The notes: generated by a model from the letters alone, not told the origin. Counted from the first letter of the stretch, positions 1 through 9,345 are shown. The stretch is 64,000 nucleotides of DNA from JAGLTZ01 sp964637695 (GCA_964637695.1 CAZWVF010000002.1:25552-89551); one strand, 5' to 3'. Numbers and translations: made by a program.

Positions 1-2
1 GG

Positions 3-248
3 GCCGCAGGTGTCATAATCAATCCTGCTGCCCTGACCCACTATTCATATGCCCTCAGAGATGCTATCGCATCCACCGGCCTGCCGGCAGTCGAAGTACA
101 TCTGACCGATATAGATAAAAGGGAGGATTGGAGGCGTATTTCGGTAACCCGGGATGTCTGTATAGATCAGATCGCCGGGCACGGAGGGGATAGCTACCTG
201 ATGGCTCTGGATCGCCTGCTGCAGTACCTGTTACGACCCTCCGGGTGA
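3..248 (+). CDS. aroQ: 3-dehydroquinate dehydratase, type II (3' part)
   Basis: The reading frame is open from the window edge and encodes the C-terminal 81 residues of a type II dehydroquinase, the third step of the shikimate pathway. The fragment carries the family's INPAALTHYS segment (substrate-binding Asn and Pro), the EVHLTDI segment containing the catalytic-site His, and a closing 'I.G.GG.SY.MAL' stretch matching the family's final helix. About 65 N-terminal residues lie outside the window. The gene converges on thiC, and their 3' ends overlap by about 18 bases. Identification rests on motif order; the truncated end prevents a start call. Confidence 0.88.
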   Translation, partial: AAGVIINPAALTHYSYALRDAIASTGLPAVEVHLTDIDKREDWRRISVTRDVCIDQIAGHGGDSYLMALDRLLQYLLRPSG

Positions 249-1889
249 TCCTGCCTGTATTTTCTGCGCTTCTCTTTCATCAACCATGTCGCTGTGACAG
301 GTGGCCTTTCCGTCATCATCAGCGCTGACGGCAAGAAGGGTCTTTTCGGCCAGTTCAGCGATTTCACCGATCTCCTTCGCTTCACCGGCACCGAAGAGCT
401 CCAGGTCGCGATTGATCCTGACGGCGCACCAGTCATGACCGCACATCGAGCAGAAGTCTTCATCGACGTCATGATCTTCATCGTGAAACTCTCTGGCCGT
501 TTCCGGATCAAAGGAGAGTTTTACGTGCTCGCTCCAGTCGAGAGCAGCACGGGCCCTGGTCAAGGCGTCATCCCTGTCACGGGTACCCGGAATCCCGAGA
601 GCCACGTCGGCGGCGTGTGCGGCTATCTTGTAGGCGATGCACCCCTGCTTGACATCATCCTTCTTCGGTAGGCTCAGGTGTTCCTTCGGAGTGACATAGC
701 AGAGCATCGCCGCACCGTGATAGGCGGCCGCCGTTGCCCCGATGCACGACGTGATATGGTCGTACCCCGGGAAGATGTCGGTCACCAGCGGCCCCAGAAC
801 GTAGAATGGAGCTCCGTGACAGATCCTGCGTGCGTATTTCATGTTGAATTCGATCTGGTCGAACGGAACGTGCCCGGGACCCTCGATCATGACCTGGCAC
901 CCCCTGGCCCACGCACGCTCGGTCAGTTCCCCGAGCGTCTCCACCTCTCTCAGCTGTGCTTCATCGGTAGCGTCTGAAAGGCCGCCGGGGCGCAGGCCGT
1001 CACCGAGTGAAAAGCCGACATCGTATTCGCGCATGATGTCGCATATTTCGTCGAAGACCTCGTACATTGGATTCTGTTTGTTATGCGCCAGCATCCATCT
1101 GGCCAGCAGAGATCCGCCCCTGCTAACTATGCCGATCAGGCGATCTTTGAGATATGGCAGGTGCTCCTTCAGCAGTCCCGCATGGATCGTGAAGAAATCG
1201 ACACCCTGCCCGGCCTGCTTGACGATCTCGGTAAGAATGTCATCGTAGGTGAGCTCCTCGACACTCCGGCCGATTATCATGGAATAGATCGGCACGGTAC
1301 CAATCGGGACTGTCGCAGTCCGGATGATCGCTTCACGACATTCATCCAGATTCCCGCCCGTAGAAAGGTCCATAGCCGTATCAGCGCCCCACCGGACCGC
1401 CCATTCCAGCTTTTCGACTTCCCTGTCTGTATTGGAGGAAAGAGGTGAAGCCCCCAGGTTTGCGTTGATCTTTGTAGTAGCAGCCCTGCCGATGCACATC
1501 GGGTCCAGGTTGTAGGACAGGTGCACTTTGTTTGCCGTAATGAGCATTCGACCCGCGGCTATTTCATCCCGGACCTGTTGCGGGGAGAGATGGGTTTCCC
1601 GTTCTGCTGCACGTTCCATCTCCGGAGTAATCATTCCCAGGCGGGCGTATTCGAACTGTGTAACGGCTTTAAACCGATCTGGTGCAACTGCAAACTCCTC
1701 CCCCCTTTCCCACCCTTCGGGCAGAAAATCCCACGCGGTCCTGTCCGATGGCTCGGGCATCCCCGGCGTATCGGGAGAACTGAACGTATAAGGTGTACCG
1801 ATTCGGGGTGGATTGGCAAAACTGCCCGGAGTCGTTCCCAGTTTATCTGTTGAGGGATTATTGCCGTGTGCCGGAATGTTCGTGCTCAC
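231..1889 (-). CDS. thiC: Phosphomethylpyrimidine synthase ThiC
   Basis: ThiC is a radical-SAM enzyme that converts aminoimidazole ribotide to HMP phosphate for thiamine synthesis. At 552 residues it carries the family's C-terminal CxxCxxxxC cluster site (Cys 480, 483, 488, in C-S-M-C-G-H-D-W-C) and the conserved core (NLGAS, STGG, EGPGHVP, LGPL..D..PGYDH). The longer open frame begins inside the riboswitch, which is unlikely. I place the start at GTG 1889 because GAGG lies six bases upstream; ATG 1901 is the alternative. The N-terminal extension typical of proteobacterial ThiC is mostly absent. Expression is expected to be repressed by thiamine pyrophosphate through the upstream leader. Confidence 0.95.
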   Translation of the reverse strand: MSTNIPAHGNNPSTDKLGTTPGSFANPPRIGTPYTFSSPDTPGMPEPSDRTAWDFLPEGWERGEEFAVAPDRFKAVTQFEYARLGMITPEMERAAERETHLSPQQVRDEIAAGRMLITANKVHLSYNLDPMCIGRAATTKINANLGASPLSSNTDREVEKLEWAVRWGADTAMDLSTGGNLDECREAIIRTATVPIGTVPIYSMIIGRSVEELTYDDILTEIVKQAGQGVDFFTIHAGLLKEHLPYLKDRLIGIVSRGGSLLARWMLAHNKQNPMYEVFDEICDIMREYDVGFSLGDGLRPGGLSDATDEAQLREVETLGELTERAWARGCQVMIEGPGHVPFDQIEFNMKYARRICHGAPFYVLGPLVTDIFPGYDHITSCIGATAAAYHGAAMLCYVTPKEHLSLPKKDDVKQGCIAYKIAAHAADVALGIPGTRDRDDALTRARAALDWSEHVKLSFDPETAREFHDEDHDVDEDFCSMCGHDWCAVRINRDLELFGAGEAKEIGEIAELAEKTLLAVSADDDGKATCHSDMVDEREAQKIQAGSPGGS

Positions 1890-1898
1890 AGAGCACCT

Positions 1899-1980
1899 CA
1901 TGCTTTCCTGCGCCGGTATGATCCGGATCAGGTTCAAGGGTATGCTCTCAGTCCCGCTCCCTGCAGGACACCCCTAGCCT
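1899..1980 (-). promoter_or_regulatory. TPP riboswitch (THI element) upstream of thiC
   Basis: Read on the minus strand, the leader contains the THI-box core in order: GGGGTGTCC, GGACTGAGA, ACCCTTGAACCTGATC, and GGATCATACCGGCGCAGG before AGCAT. These are the pyrimidine-sensing and pyrophosphate-binding arms of the TPP riboswitch. The last conserved bases run straight into the GAGG ribosome-binding site of thiC. Control of translation initiation is therefore the likely mode; I see no U-rich terminator between aptamer and start. Confidence 0.93.
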
Positions 1981-1994
1981 TCTGATACCTGGTG

Positions 1995-2150
1995 CCCTGA
2001 ATCATAAATCCATCGTAATTCATCCTCCGCTGCATCCGCACCTGCTGCGTTGCGCCTCCTCGCCATAGCAACCGCTATGCCTCGTTGCCGCGCCTGGTCG
2101 GAGCGGCGCAGCGAAGTTCTCAGTTATGCAACGGACTTCTGACTCAGGAC
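1995..2150. repeat. Degenerate MITE-like repeat with imperfect terminal inverted repeats
   Basis: The left end (CCTGAATCATAAATCC) is an imperfect inverted copy of the right end (GTCCGTTGCATAAC type, read backwards from GACTCAGGAC). A perfect central hairpin, CATAGC-AACC-GCTATG, lies at 2064-2079, followed by a GCCTGGTCGGAGCGGCGC block. A second, shorter relative lies at 46888-46990. The central hairpin and the CTGGTCGG..CGGCGC block also occur in the 184-bp element at 12852 and 59893. No protein is encoded. The rest of the thiC-glycosyltransferase gap (2151-2430) shows nothing I recognise. Confidence 0.6.
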
Positions 2151-2430
2151 ACACGCACTATACAAGATAGAGATTTATCACTGATCGGGCAACCATCAGG
2201 AGTCCTATCTAGTTCCCGTCTGGAGGTTTCCCGCCGGCAACAGCCGGACTGCTCATCCTTTGATGAGGACTCCGGATGGGTATGACCCATAATAATGATC
2301 TCGATTTCGGGAGCAGCGGGTGCAGCAGGAAGGCCTTGCCTGCTGCAACTCTTTTTCACAGTGTCATACCAGTATACACAATTATATTCCAGCACTTCAT
2401 TCTGCCATACTACATCAAACGAGGTCGCCC

Positions 2431-3693
2431 GTGCACGATATCGTCGAAAATCCAGATGGTGTTAAGTCTGCAGACATAATCGTAGGAATCCCGTCATACA
2501 ACGAAGCAGACAACATCGCCTATCCGACCGACATGGTTTCGAGGGGTTTGAGGGAATTTTTTCCGGAGGCCAGATCGGTACTCATCAACGTCGACAATAA
2601 TTCTTCAGATGGCACTCGGGAAGCCTTCATGGGCACTCCCACACAGCAGCCGAAGATATATATCTCCACACCGGAGGGAGTCCTCGGCAAGGGCAATAAT
2701 TTCCGAAACCTCTTCCGGGCCTGCGTGGAACTGAACGCCAAATTCGTAATTGTCGTGGATGCCGACCTCAAGAGCATCACTCCGGGCTGGATCAGGTATC
2801 TGGGCGAACCCTTGATGGGGCGATTCGATTACGTCACCCCTATCTACGTGCGCCACAAATACGACGGAACGATCACCAACCATATAGCCTATCCCCTGCT
2901 GAGAAGTCTTTACGGCCTGCGGGTGAGGCAGCCGATCGGAGGGGATTTCGGATTTTCAGGCAAGCTGGCCAGAGCCTTTCTGGCAGAGAAGAGCTGGAAC
3001 AACAAGGTCGCCAATTTCGGCATAGACATCTGGATGACCACTATCGCCATCGCACGCGGTTTCAATGTGTGCCAGGCATTCCTGGGTACTCCGAAAATCC
3101 ACCGCGCAAAGGATCCGGCCGAAGACCTGAGCAAGATGTTCATAGAGGTGGTATCCACCATTTTCGATCTGATCGTGGACTTCGAATATATCTGGATGGA
3201 CCTGGCAGAGAGCCGGCCGAGCAGTATTTACGGGTTCGGTCTCGGTGTGGATGAAAAGCCTCCCGAGATCAATGTCAACACCGGTAAACTGCTGGACAGC
3301 TTCAAAAGCGGCTACAAGGAGTTCAGAGAGCTGTGGGAGGATGTGCTTCCACTCCCCGAAATGACTCAGGTCGTGAAGCTGGTGGAGGAATCGGAGAAGG
3401 AATCGTTCTTCTACCACAGCGATGTCTGGGCGAGGATTCTCTTCAGTTTCGCGGTTGCATACAAACAGGACGTGATCGATCACGATCATCTGATGGAAGC
3501 GCTTATACCCTTCTATCACTCCAGGGTACTCTCCTTCGTGAACAAGACACACGCCTTCGGCACGCTCGACACAGAAGAGTACCTGGAGAACATCATCCGG
3601 ATATTCGAGAGGGAGAAGTTTTACCTCATAACACGCTGGGAAGAAACGAAGAACAGGCACGACAGAGCACTCTTCGTCCAGAGCGAGCAGTAA
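2431..3693 (+). CDS. GT-A fold glycosyltransferase resembling mannosylglycerate synthase (GT78-like)
   Basis: A 420-residue cytosolic glycosyltransferase. The N-terminus has a GT2-like nucleotide-sugar fold (IIVGIPSYNEADNI), a metal-binding D-A-D at residues 110-112, then a PIGGDFGFSG acceptor loop and a 'NFGIDIW' motif. The GG(E/D) loop, the W/GID motif, a conserved 'IHR' and the helical C-terminal half resemble mannosylglycerate and glucosylglycerate synthases, which make compatible solutes. The start is GTG 2431, with GAGG six bases upstream; the open frame extends 37 codons further but without a ribosome site. Donor and acceptor cannot be read from sequence. No glycerate-phosphate phosphatase neighbour is visible. 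Confidence 0.68.
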   Translation: MHDIVENPDGVKSADIIVGIPSYNEADNIAYPTDMVSRGLREFFPEARSVLINVDNNSSDGTREAFMGTPTQQPKIYISTPEGVLGKGNNFRNLFRACVELNAKFVIVVDADLKSITPGWIRYLGEPLMGRFDYVTPIYVRHKYDGTITNHIAYPLLRSLYGLRVRQPIGGDFGFSGKLARAFLAEKSWNNKVANFGIDIWMTTIAIARGFNVCQAFLGTPKIHRAKDPAEDLSKMFIEVVSTIFDLIVDFEYIWMDLAESRPSSIYGFGLGVDEKPPEINVNTGKLLDSFKSGYKEFRELWEDVLPLPEMTQVVKLVEESEKESFFYHSDVWARILFSFAVAYKQDVIDHDHLMEALIPFYHSRVLSFVNKTHAFGTLDTEEYLENIIRIFEREKFYLITRWEETKNRHDRALFVQSEQ

Positions 3694-3778
3694 TAAATAC
3701 CGGGAAAACCATCGCCGCCCCGCCGGATGTCATCGCAAGCCGCAGCCGGAGCGTTTCTCCGACAGACCCCTGAGATCG

Positions 3779-5197
3779 CTAAATACCTGCAATAAGTCTC
3801 CAGACATTGGCAACCAGGAAGCAGACCGCGAATGCTATCGTAAGCGGCATCAGGGCACCCACTACCGTCCACTTCATGCTTCCGGTTTCCTTCCAGATGG
3901 TAAAGATGGTCGTGGAGCATGGATTGTGCAGCAGGCTGAAGAGCATCAGGCTGACGGCGGTCAACAGGGTCCAGCCCTGATCTCCTATCAGCAGGGCTTC
4001 CAGATCGGCACGTCCGGCGATATCGATCATCTGTGCCGCTCCCGTATAGGCCATCAGGATAACAGGAACAATGATCTCGTTGGCCGGAATCGCGATTACG
4101 TAGGCCATCAGGATGACACCGTCGAGCCCTATCGATCTTCCGACCGGATCGAGCAGACCGGCAAACAGGCCTGCCAGGTTCTCTCCGCCAACATTTACCG
4201 CACTCAGGATCCAGATAACGGCACCGGCCGGTGCCGCCATCACCACGGCCCGCCACAGCACGAAAATCGTCCTGTCTATCAGGGATGTGTAGATGATCTG
4301 ACGGATATTCGGACGCCTGTAGGGGGGCAGTTCCAGCGTAAAGCTCGAGGGCTCCCCCTTCAGCACCGTCCTGGAGAGGAACGTCGAGACCACCAGTGTG
4401 ACTATCACTCCTATCATGACGATGATCACCACGGCCCCTGCCGCTGCAGCCGAGGCCACGGCGGGATTGAACCTGGCGCCGACGAATATGGAAGCCAGCA
4501 GGATCAGCGTCGGGAACCTGCCGTTGCAGGGCACGAAATTGTTCGTGAGAATAGCAATCAGTCGCTCCTTCGGGGAATCGATTATCCTGGTTGCGATGAC
4601 GCCGGCGGCATTGCATCCGAAGCCCATGCTCATCGAAAGCGCCTGCTTGCCGTGAGCACCTGCGAACTTGAAGAGCCGATCCATATTGAATGCCACGCGC
4701 GGCAGGTAGCCCAGATCCTCGAGGAATGTGAAGATCGGAAAGAAGATCGCCATCGGGGGAAGCATCACGGAAATAACCCACGCGAGAGCTTTGTAGACAC
4801 CGTGCCAGACAAGGCCGGTCACCCACCATGGCAGCCCGATCGAATTGAAGAGCACCACCCCCTGCTCTTCTATCCAGAAGAGCCCTGTGGCCAGTATCTG
4901 GGAAGGATAGTTGGCGCCGGCAACCGTAATCCAGAATGTTACGGCCAGTCCCAGAGCCATCAGGGGCAGACCGAAGAGGCGGCTGGTGAGTACGCGGTCC
5001 AGCTTCTGATCCCAGCCCCGGCTCTTCTCTGAAGTCATGGAGACGTGCCGCTCCGCCAGGGAGGCCGCGTTCGAAAAGATGTCGTCAACCAGGCGATCGC
5101 GCAGGTTCGCTCCCAGACGCCGCTGAAGCAGATCGGCCTGCGACAGGATCTCTCCGGCGTTCTTCGCAGATCGGGATGCCGCCGCCGGGTCACTCAT
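3779..5197 (-). CDS. feoB: FeoB membrane permease domain (split ferrous iron transporter)
   Basis: This is the transmembrane half of the Fe(II) transporter FeoB, encoded apart from its G domain. It has roughly eight to ten hydrophobic segments and both Gate motifs: 'GFGCNAAGV.ATR' followed by 'NNFVPCNGRFP' in the first, and 'HNPCSTTIFTIWKETG' in the second. Residues before the first membrane segment form a soluble linker. The start ATG 5197 is preceded by GGGGAAG and overlaps the stop of the G-domain gene by eight bases; a GTG seven codons upstream is possible. It is the last gene of the run that starts with the DtxR/FeoA gene, and the two halves must pair in the inner membrane. Confidence 0.9.
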   Translation of the reverse strand: MSDPAAASRSAKNAGEILSQADLLQRRLGANLRDRLVDDIFSNAASLAERHVSMTSEKSRGWDQKLDRVLTSRLFGLPLMALGLAVTFWITVAGANYPSQILATGLFWIEEQGVVLFNSIGLPWWVTGLVWHGVYKALAWVISVMLPPMAIFFPIFTFLEDLGYLPRVAFNMDRLFKFAGAHGKQALSMSMGFGCNAAGVIATRIIDSPKERLIAILTNNFVPCNGRFPTLILLASIFVGARFNPAVASAAAAGAVVIIVMIGVIVTLVVSTFLSRTVLKGEPSSFTLELPPYRRPNIRQIIYTSLIDRTIFVLWRAVVMAAPAGAVIWILSAVNVGGENLAGLFAGLLDPVGRSIGLDGVILMAYVIAIPANEIIVPVILMAYTGAAQMIDIAGRADLEALLIGDQGWTLLTAVSLMLFSLLHNPCSTTIFTIWKETGSMKWTVVGALMPLTIAFAVCFLVANVWRLIAGI

Positions 5198-5882
5198 CGA
5201 ACTTCCCCGGCATATCACCGTTCACGAGCGCCTGACGGACCGCGTAATCGCCATCCAGCAGCCTGAGCGCCACCCATCTGGAATTGGGCAGCTCCGGATA
5301 CTCTTCCTCTATAAGGGGAATGAGTTGATCGAGGGCCTCCTGCAGTTCTCCCTTAATCCTGATTCTGTAGGGCTGTGTATCAACATTTCCTTCTATTACA
5401 TCAGCCACGGCCCTCATCAGCGAATCTAGACCCCTGCCATACCGTGCCGTAGTCGGGATTACAGGCACTCCCAGATCTCTGGAGAGCCCCTCATGGTCCA
5501 CCTGCAGACCTTTCCGCCCGGCTTCATCCATCAGGTTCAGACAGACCACAACCCTGTCTGTGATCTCGAGTACCTGCATGGTGAGGTTCAGATTCCGCTC
5601 CAGCGATGTGGCATCGACAACCACAATCGAACAGTCAGGTCTTCCGAAGAGGAGAAAATCGCGGGCAATCTCCTCATCCAGCGACGCCGAGAGGAGCGAA
5701 TAGGTTCCAGGCAGATCGATAAGTTTGTACTGACGGCCGTCGAACTCAAAGAATCCTTCGGCGCGGGTCACCGTCTTGCCCGGCCAGTTGCCGGTGTGCT
5801 GTTTCAGGCCTGTCAGGGCGTTGAAAACCGTACTCTTCCCTGTATTGGGATTTCCTGCCAGCGCAATAATCCGGTCAGGCAT
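5190..5882 (-). CDS. feoB: FeoB N-terminal GTPase domain (split)
   Basis: A 230-residue stand-alone G domain of FeoB. It shows a P-loop GNPNTGKS at residues 10-17, the G2 threonine region (HTGNWPGKTV), the G3 DLPG, the G4 NLMD and the G5 TTAR element. The C-terminal ~70 residues fit the guanine-dissociation-inhibitor helical domain. Fused FeoB proteins carry this immediately before the permease; here a stop codon separates them, with the next gene overlapping. The start ATG overlaps the end of the DtxR/FeoA gene by eight bases. Overlaps on both sides indicate translational coupling and equal production. Confidence 0.92.
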   Translation of the reverse strand: MPDRIIALAGNPNTGKSTVFNALTGLKQHTGNWPGKTVTRAEGFFEFDGRQYKLIDLPGTYSLLSASLDEEIARDFLLFGRPDCSIVVVDATSLERNLNLTMQVLEITDRVVVCLNLMDEAGRKGLQVDHEGLSRDLGVPVIPTTARYGRGLDSLMRAVADVIEGNVDTQPYRIRIKGELQEALDQLIPLIEEEYPELPNSRWVALRLLDGDYAVRQALVNGDMPGKFDE

Positions 5883-6918
5883 CGTCTTGTTTTTCTGCCG
5901 CCTGCACCGCCGGTTCGATCAGAATATGTTCTGCCTGTTCATGCCTGAGAGCAACCAGGGTTCCGCGTACTTTATAGGCCCGGGGGTCTCCGAATGGTCC
6001 GGTCCTCTCCACCTCAACTCTGGCTCCCGGAGTGAATCCCAGATCGAGCAGACGCCTTCGCGTCAGGCCCCTGCACTCATCGCCGATGGCCTTCACAACA
6101 CTCTCCGTCCCCATATCCAGATCAGAGAGAAGCATGAAGGGACCTTCTACCGCAGTTACCTCCGGCAGTGGCGCCACGGTGATGTTGGCAGCCACGACAG
6201 TAGCCACAACAAATTCACGGTCCCTGGTGAAGAACCGGACATGTTCGTCGGTCCTCTCCATTATCCGAACATCTTCACCCAGCCTGAATCCTTCGGCCAC
6301 CAGTTGTGCGAACACCTCGGGGGGCTCATCCTCCAGGTGCACGATCCTGCCTGGAGTGTCGAGCGGCCACCGGGTGAGCGTTACACCCTCGGGTTCGGCG
6401 ATCTCTCCATAGGCAGTCGGAATCGGATCGCCGTGAGGATCGTAGGTGGGATGGCCCAGCCGGGCTTCCAGTTCATCTGCTTCGGCCGGCGAGAGATTGT
6501 GTTCCGCTCTCTCGGCGCGTGCATGTATCTCTTCCTCTTTAACCTCTGTTTCGTCTGCAAGATATCGCTCCCACAACCTGTGGGCGCGCACAACCTGAAG
6601 CGCATAACTCCGCCCTTCCACCGTAAGCACGTACGCGTCTTCAGCGGGACGAACGTAGCCATTTCTGATCAGCTCGGCGATCAGTTCTGTCGCTTCCCCA
6701 ACAGTAATTCCCAGAACCCCTGCCAGGGTCTGGACGGTCGCAGGTTGCTCCTGATACTCACTCTCGTGCAGATGTTTGAGCGCATCTTCACGCCGCACAC
6801 GGATGTTTATTTCACGGCTGAGTCGCCACTGCCAGAACCATCCCGATCCCGGGTGAAAGAGGGCCCAGAGGATGATCCCGACCAGCAGTGCCGTCAGGAG
6901 TGAATTGAGAGGATTCAC
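5875..6918 (-). CDS. Membrane-anchored DtxR-like regulator with tandem FeoA domains
   Basis: A 347-residue protein with three parts. Residues ~7-24 form a hydrophobic segment (LLTALLVGIILWALF). Residues ~35-150 match the DtxR/MntR winged helix and dimerisation region (TLAGVLGITVGEATELIAEL; AHRLWERYL; LSPAEADELEARLGHP). The C-terminal half has two FeoA/SH3-like modules (about 170-245 and 255-335, the second with GLTRRRLLDLGFTPG). FeoA normally binds FeoB and DtxR senses Fe(II), so the fusion may combine regulator and transporter accessory. The GTG start overlaps the preceding TGA (GTGA), and the end overlaps the FeoB G-domain gene. Whether it still binds DNA is unknown. Confidence 0.82.
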   Translation of the reverse strand: MNPLNSLLTALLVGIILWALFHPGSGWFWQWRLSREINIRVRREDALKHLHESEYQEQPATVQTLAGVLGITVGEATELIAELIRNGYVRPAEDAYVLTVEGRSYALQVVRAHRLWERYLADETEVKEEEIHARAERAEHNLSPAEADELEARLGHPTYDPHGDPIPTAYGEIAEPEGVTLTRWPLDTPGRIVHLEDEPPEVFAQLVAEGFRLGEDVRIMERTDEHVRFFTRDREFVVATVVAANITVAPLPEVTAVEGPFMLLSDLDMGTESVVKAIGDECRGLTRRRLLDLGFTPGARVEVERTGPFGDPRAYKVRGTLVALRHEQAEHILIEPAVQAAEKQDDA

Positions 6919-9338
6919 CTGAGGATGATCGCCTTCCTGACCCTTCTGAATTCTCCGACCCGGAGCTCGATCAGGTAGATGCCTGACGGTACCCTGACGC
7001 GGTTCATATCGTAGCCGTCCCAGTTAAAGTAATTCCTGTATATCTTGTTCTCCACGCTCCCCTCATGGATATAGTCGATAAGCCGGCCGCGGGCATCATA
7101 CACCGATATCGTCAGGTGACTCCAGGTACCGGGAAGCTGAGAGAGATCGACGTCTATCCGGATCGGATCGGCCGTACCCGGATTGGACGGATTCGGATAT
7201 GGTGCACCCAACAGATTACCGATATCCGGACCCCGCTCCGGCTGCTCAGTAACGGTCGCGGTCCAGGCTTCTATCCGTATGTCGTCTATCTCCCATCCAC
7301 CACCCTGCGAGAAGTAATAGTTGGAGTACCAGCCGAGCCATAACCGGGGGGTTCCGGCATAGGGAGTCAGATCGATCTCCACCTCTTCCCACTCATTGCG
7401 CCAGCCGGTGGTGAAATAAATCAAAGGATCGGGCGGATTAACATTCGGCCTGGGATTAGGCGACGGAGCGATCGTGACCATCGCGAGATTCCTGGCTCCT
7501 ATGGCGGGACGGCTGCGGAATTTGAGCACCGCACCATCGAATCCGTTGAGGCTGAATGGTGAATTGAGATCGAGCCGGTTCTCAAACTGACTTATCACCC
7601 CTCCCGGAGCATCCGTAACAAGATGGGTTCCGGGCGGATAGCTCGAATTCGCGAGTTCGAAACCGCTCATCGTCCACCTGTCTGTGCCCTCTTCCCACCC
7701 CTCAGTGAAGACCACGGACGGTCTTCCTATCAGAACGCCAATCGTATCTGTCCGTGTATACCCATTGTCGGCATCCACCCTCAGAGCGAACTGCGCCTGC
7801 CTGCCAAGCGACATCGAACCGATCTGAAGTGTGAATCCTTCCGCAGCCTGCCGGCTCTCACCGGGGGCATAATCACCCAGATCGACGGTGGCATCGGCAA
7901 CAGCAGCACCGGTACCCAGAGCTTCAAGTGTGGCGACCGCTCCGGTGACCGGCTCGGAGAAACCGGCATTCGTCCACGTAAGATTCAGGAGAACCGTTTC
8001 ACCCGGTTCGGCGTATCCGTCACCGTCACCGCTGCTGTCATCTACATCGATGTCATCGGCCAGCAGTACACCGCCCGACATCCAGGCTGTCAGGTAGTTG
8101 GGTCCTATATGTTCCCCCACCAGAGGCGATATCCGGCTGGTCGGCGGCCAGAAATTGTCGAAATATGTTCCTACCTCCGGCACCATCGACAGCACCCCTT
8201 CAGATCCGTATTGCCAGTCGACGGCATCCCCGTTCGTATGGTAACCGATCATCTCGGTTCCGGTACCGTAGGGGTAGTGGTTAAATCCAGATAACCGGGT
8301 CGCCCACGCCCTGAAATCCTCGAACCTGTCCACCTGGGCCGGTGTATATCCCCAGGGGATGAGGTAGACGTTGCTGTGTGCATGATAGTTGAGTATAAAC
8401 TGGAAGGGTCTGCCCAGCACGACATCGCGGACCGCCTGCGTTTCGGGCTCGCTGAAGGGAGCAGGACCCCGATATGTGCTTCTGGAGGGATCGGGGCTCG
8501 ATCCCTGATCATCTTCCCCCCAGTGGAAACCGAAATTCCTGTTGAGATCCACTCCATCCTGGTACTGCTCGAAGGCCCCGCTGCCGTTGTTGTCCCGCTT
8601 GTTCTTCCTCCACATGCCGCCACCCCCGGGATCAGTTGCCTCGTTGTAGTAGTAACCGTCAGGATTGATGATCGGTACGAACAACAGCTCGCGAGAGGAG
8701 AGGAGATAATCCACGTCGGGATCACCCCCGGCGTACTTCCCGGCGATGTCTTCGGCGAAACCGAGCAGAAGCATCATCGCGATCGGCTCACGGGCGTGGA
8801 TCATTCCGTTATAGAAAACAGCCGGGCGGTTCGGATCTGAAACCGAGGGAGAATCGGAAATGCGAAATGCCCAGATCGACCTGCCCTCGACCGAGGTACC
8901 GATGCTGAATTTCCGGCTGATGACAGCGGGATAGGCGTCAGCAAGCTGATCCATTACGGCTTCCGCTTCGGCCAGGGTGTAATACCCGCCCATGCTGCCG
9001 GGTCCCAGAGATGCGTCGAGGCGGCTCGCAAACCAGGCTGCTGCATCGGGGTGAATGATTTCGGGTATCAGACCTATTGAATGAAGAGCCTGCAGTTCAT
9101 CGGCGGTAACGAAAAGAGTGGCCTCACCGGCCAGCAGTCCCGCCCGGAAATCGATACCGAGCCGGGCCACTCTGTCCAGATCCTCCCGGCTCGCATCGGA
9201 CAATCTGACCATCGCCACCGGCTCCCGCGTCACCTGAGCGGAAACCGGCGATGATGAAATAGCTTCTGCAGTTAAGACAGCAAGAGAGAGGCATGCAGCC
9301 GGCCAGATGGATCTGCTGCCTCTGTGTATCTGCACCAC
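6915..9338 (-). CDS. Secreted M14 zinc carboxypeptidase with C-terminal sorting module
   Basis: An 807-residue exported peptidase resembling carboxypeptidase T. A signal peptide (~1-35) is followed by an M14 domain with the zinc ligands H181 and E184 (HAREP), substrate-binding N266-R267 (DLNRNFGFHWG), third zinc ligand H319 (NYHAHS) and a catalytic-Glu candidate in MVPEVGT. The middle holds Ig-like and carbohydrate-binding-like beta domains (TEGWEEGTDRW). The last ~95 residues (GAPYPNPSNPG; VYDARGRL; NWDGYDMN; VPSGIYLIELR) are the FlgD-Ig/T9SS-type module used by FCB bacteria for export or surface attachment. The GTG start lies eight bases after proS, implying coupling. It probably degrades extracellular peptides. 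Confidence 0.9.
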   Translation of the reverse strand: MVQIHRGSRSIWPAACLSLAVLTAEAISSSPVSAQVTREPVAMVRLSDASREDLDRVARLGIDFRAGLLAGEATLFVTADELQALHSIGLIPEIIHPDAAAWFASRLDASLGPGSMGGYYTLAEAEAVMDQLADAYPAVISRKFSIGTSVEGRSIWAFRISDSPSVSDPNRPAVFYNGMIHAREPIAMMLLLGFAEDIAGKYAGGDPDVDYLLSSRELLFVPIINPDGYYYNEATDPGGGGMWRKNKRDNNGSGAFEQYQDGVDLNRNFGFHWGEDDQGSSPDPSRSTYRGPAPFSEPETQAVRDVVLGRPFQFILNYHAHSNVYLIPWGYTPAQVDRFEDFRAWATRLSGFNHYPYGTGTEMIGYHTNGDAVDWQYGSEGVLSMVPEVGTYFDNFWPPTSRISPLVGEHIGPNYLTAWMSGGVLLADDIDVDDSSGDGDGYAEPGETVLLNLTWTNAGFSEPVTGAVATLEALGTGAAVADATVDLGDYAPGESRQAAEGFTLQIGSMSLGRQAQFALRVDADNGYTRTDTIGVLIGRPSVVFTEGWEEGTDRWTMSGFELANSSYPPGTHLVTDAPGGVISQFENRLDLNSPFSLNGFDGAVLKFRSRPAIGARNLAMVTIAPSPNPRPNVNPPDPLIYFTTGWRNEWEEVEIDLTPYAGTPRLWLGWYSNYYFSQGGGWEIDDIRIEAWTATVTEQPERGPDIGNLLGAPYPNPSNPGTADPIRIDVDLSQLPGTWSHLTISVYDARGRLIDYIHEGSVENKIYRNYFNWDGYDMNRVRVPSGIYLIELRVGEFRRVRKAIILR

Positions 9339-9345
9339 GTCAATC

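Noticed and set aside
1890..1937. thiC starting at TTG 1937
   Set aside because: This start lies inside the TPP riboswitch, which must be free RNA to bind ligand; GTG 1889 has a well-placed ribosome site.
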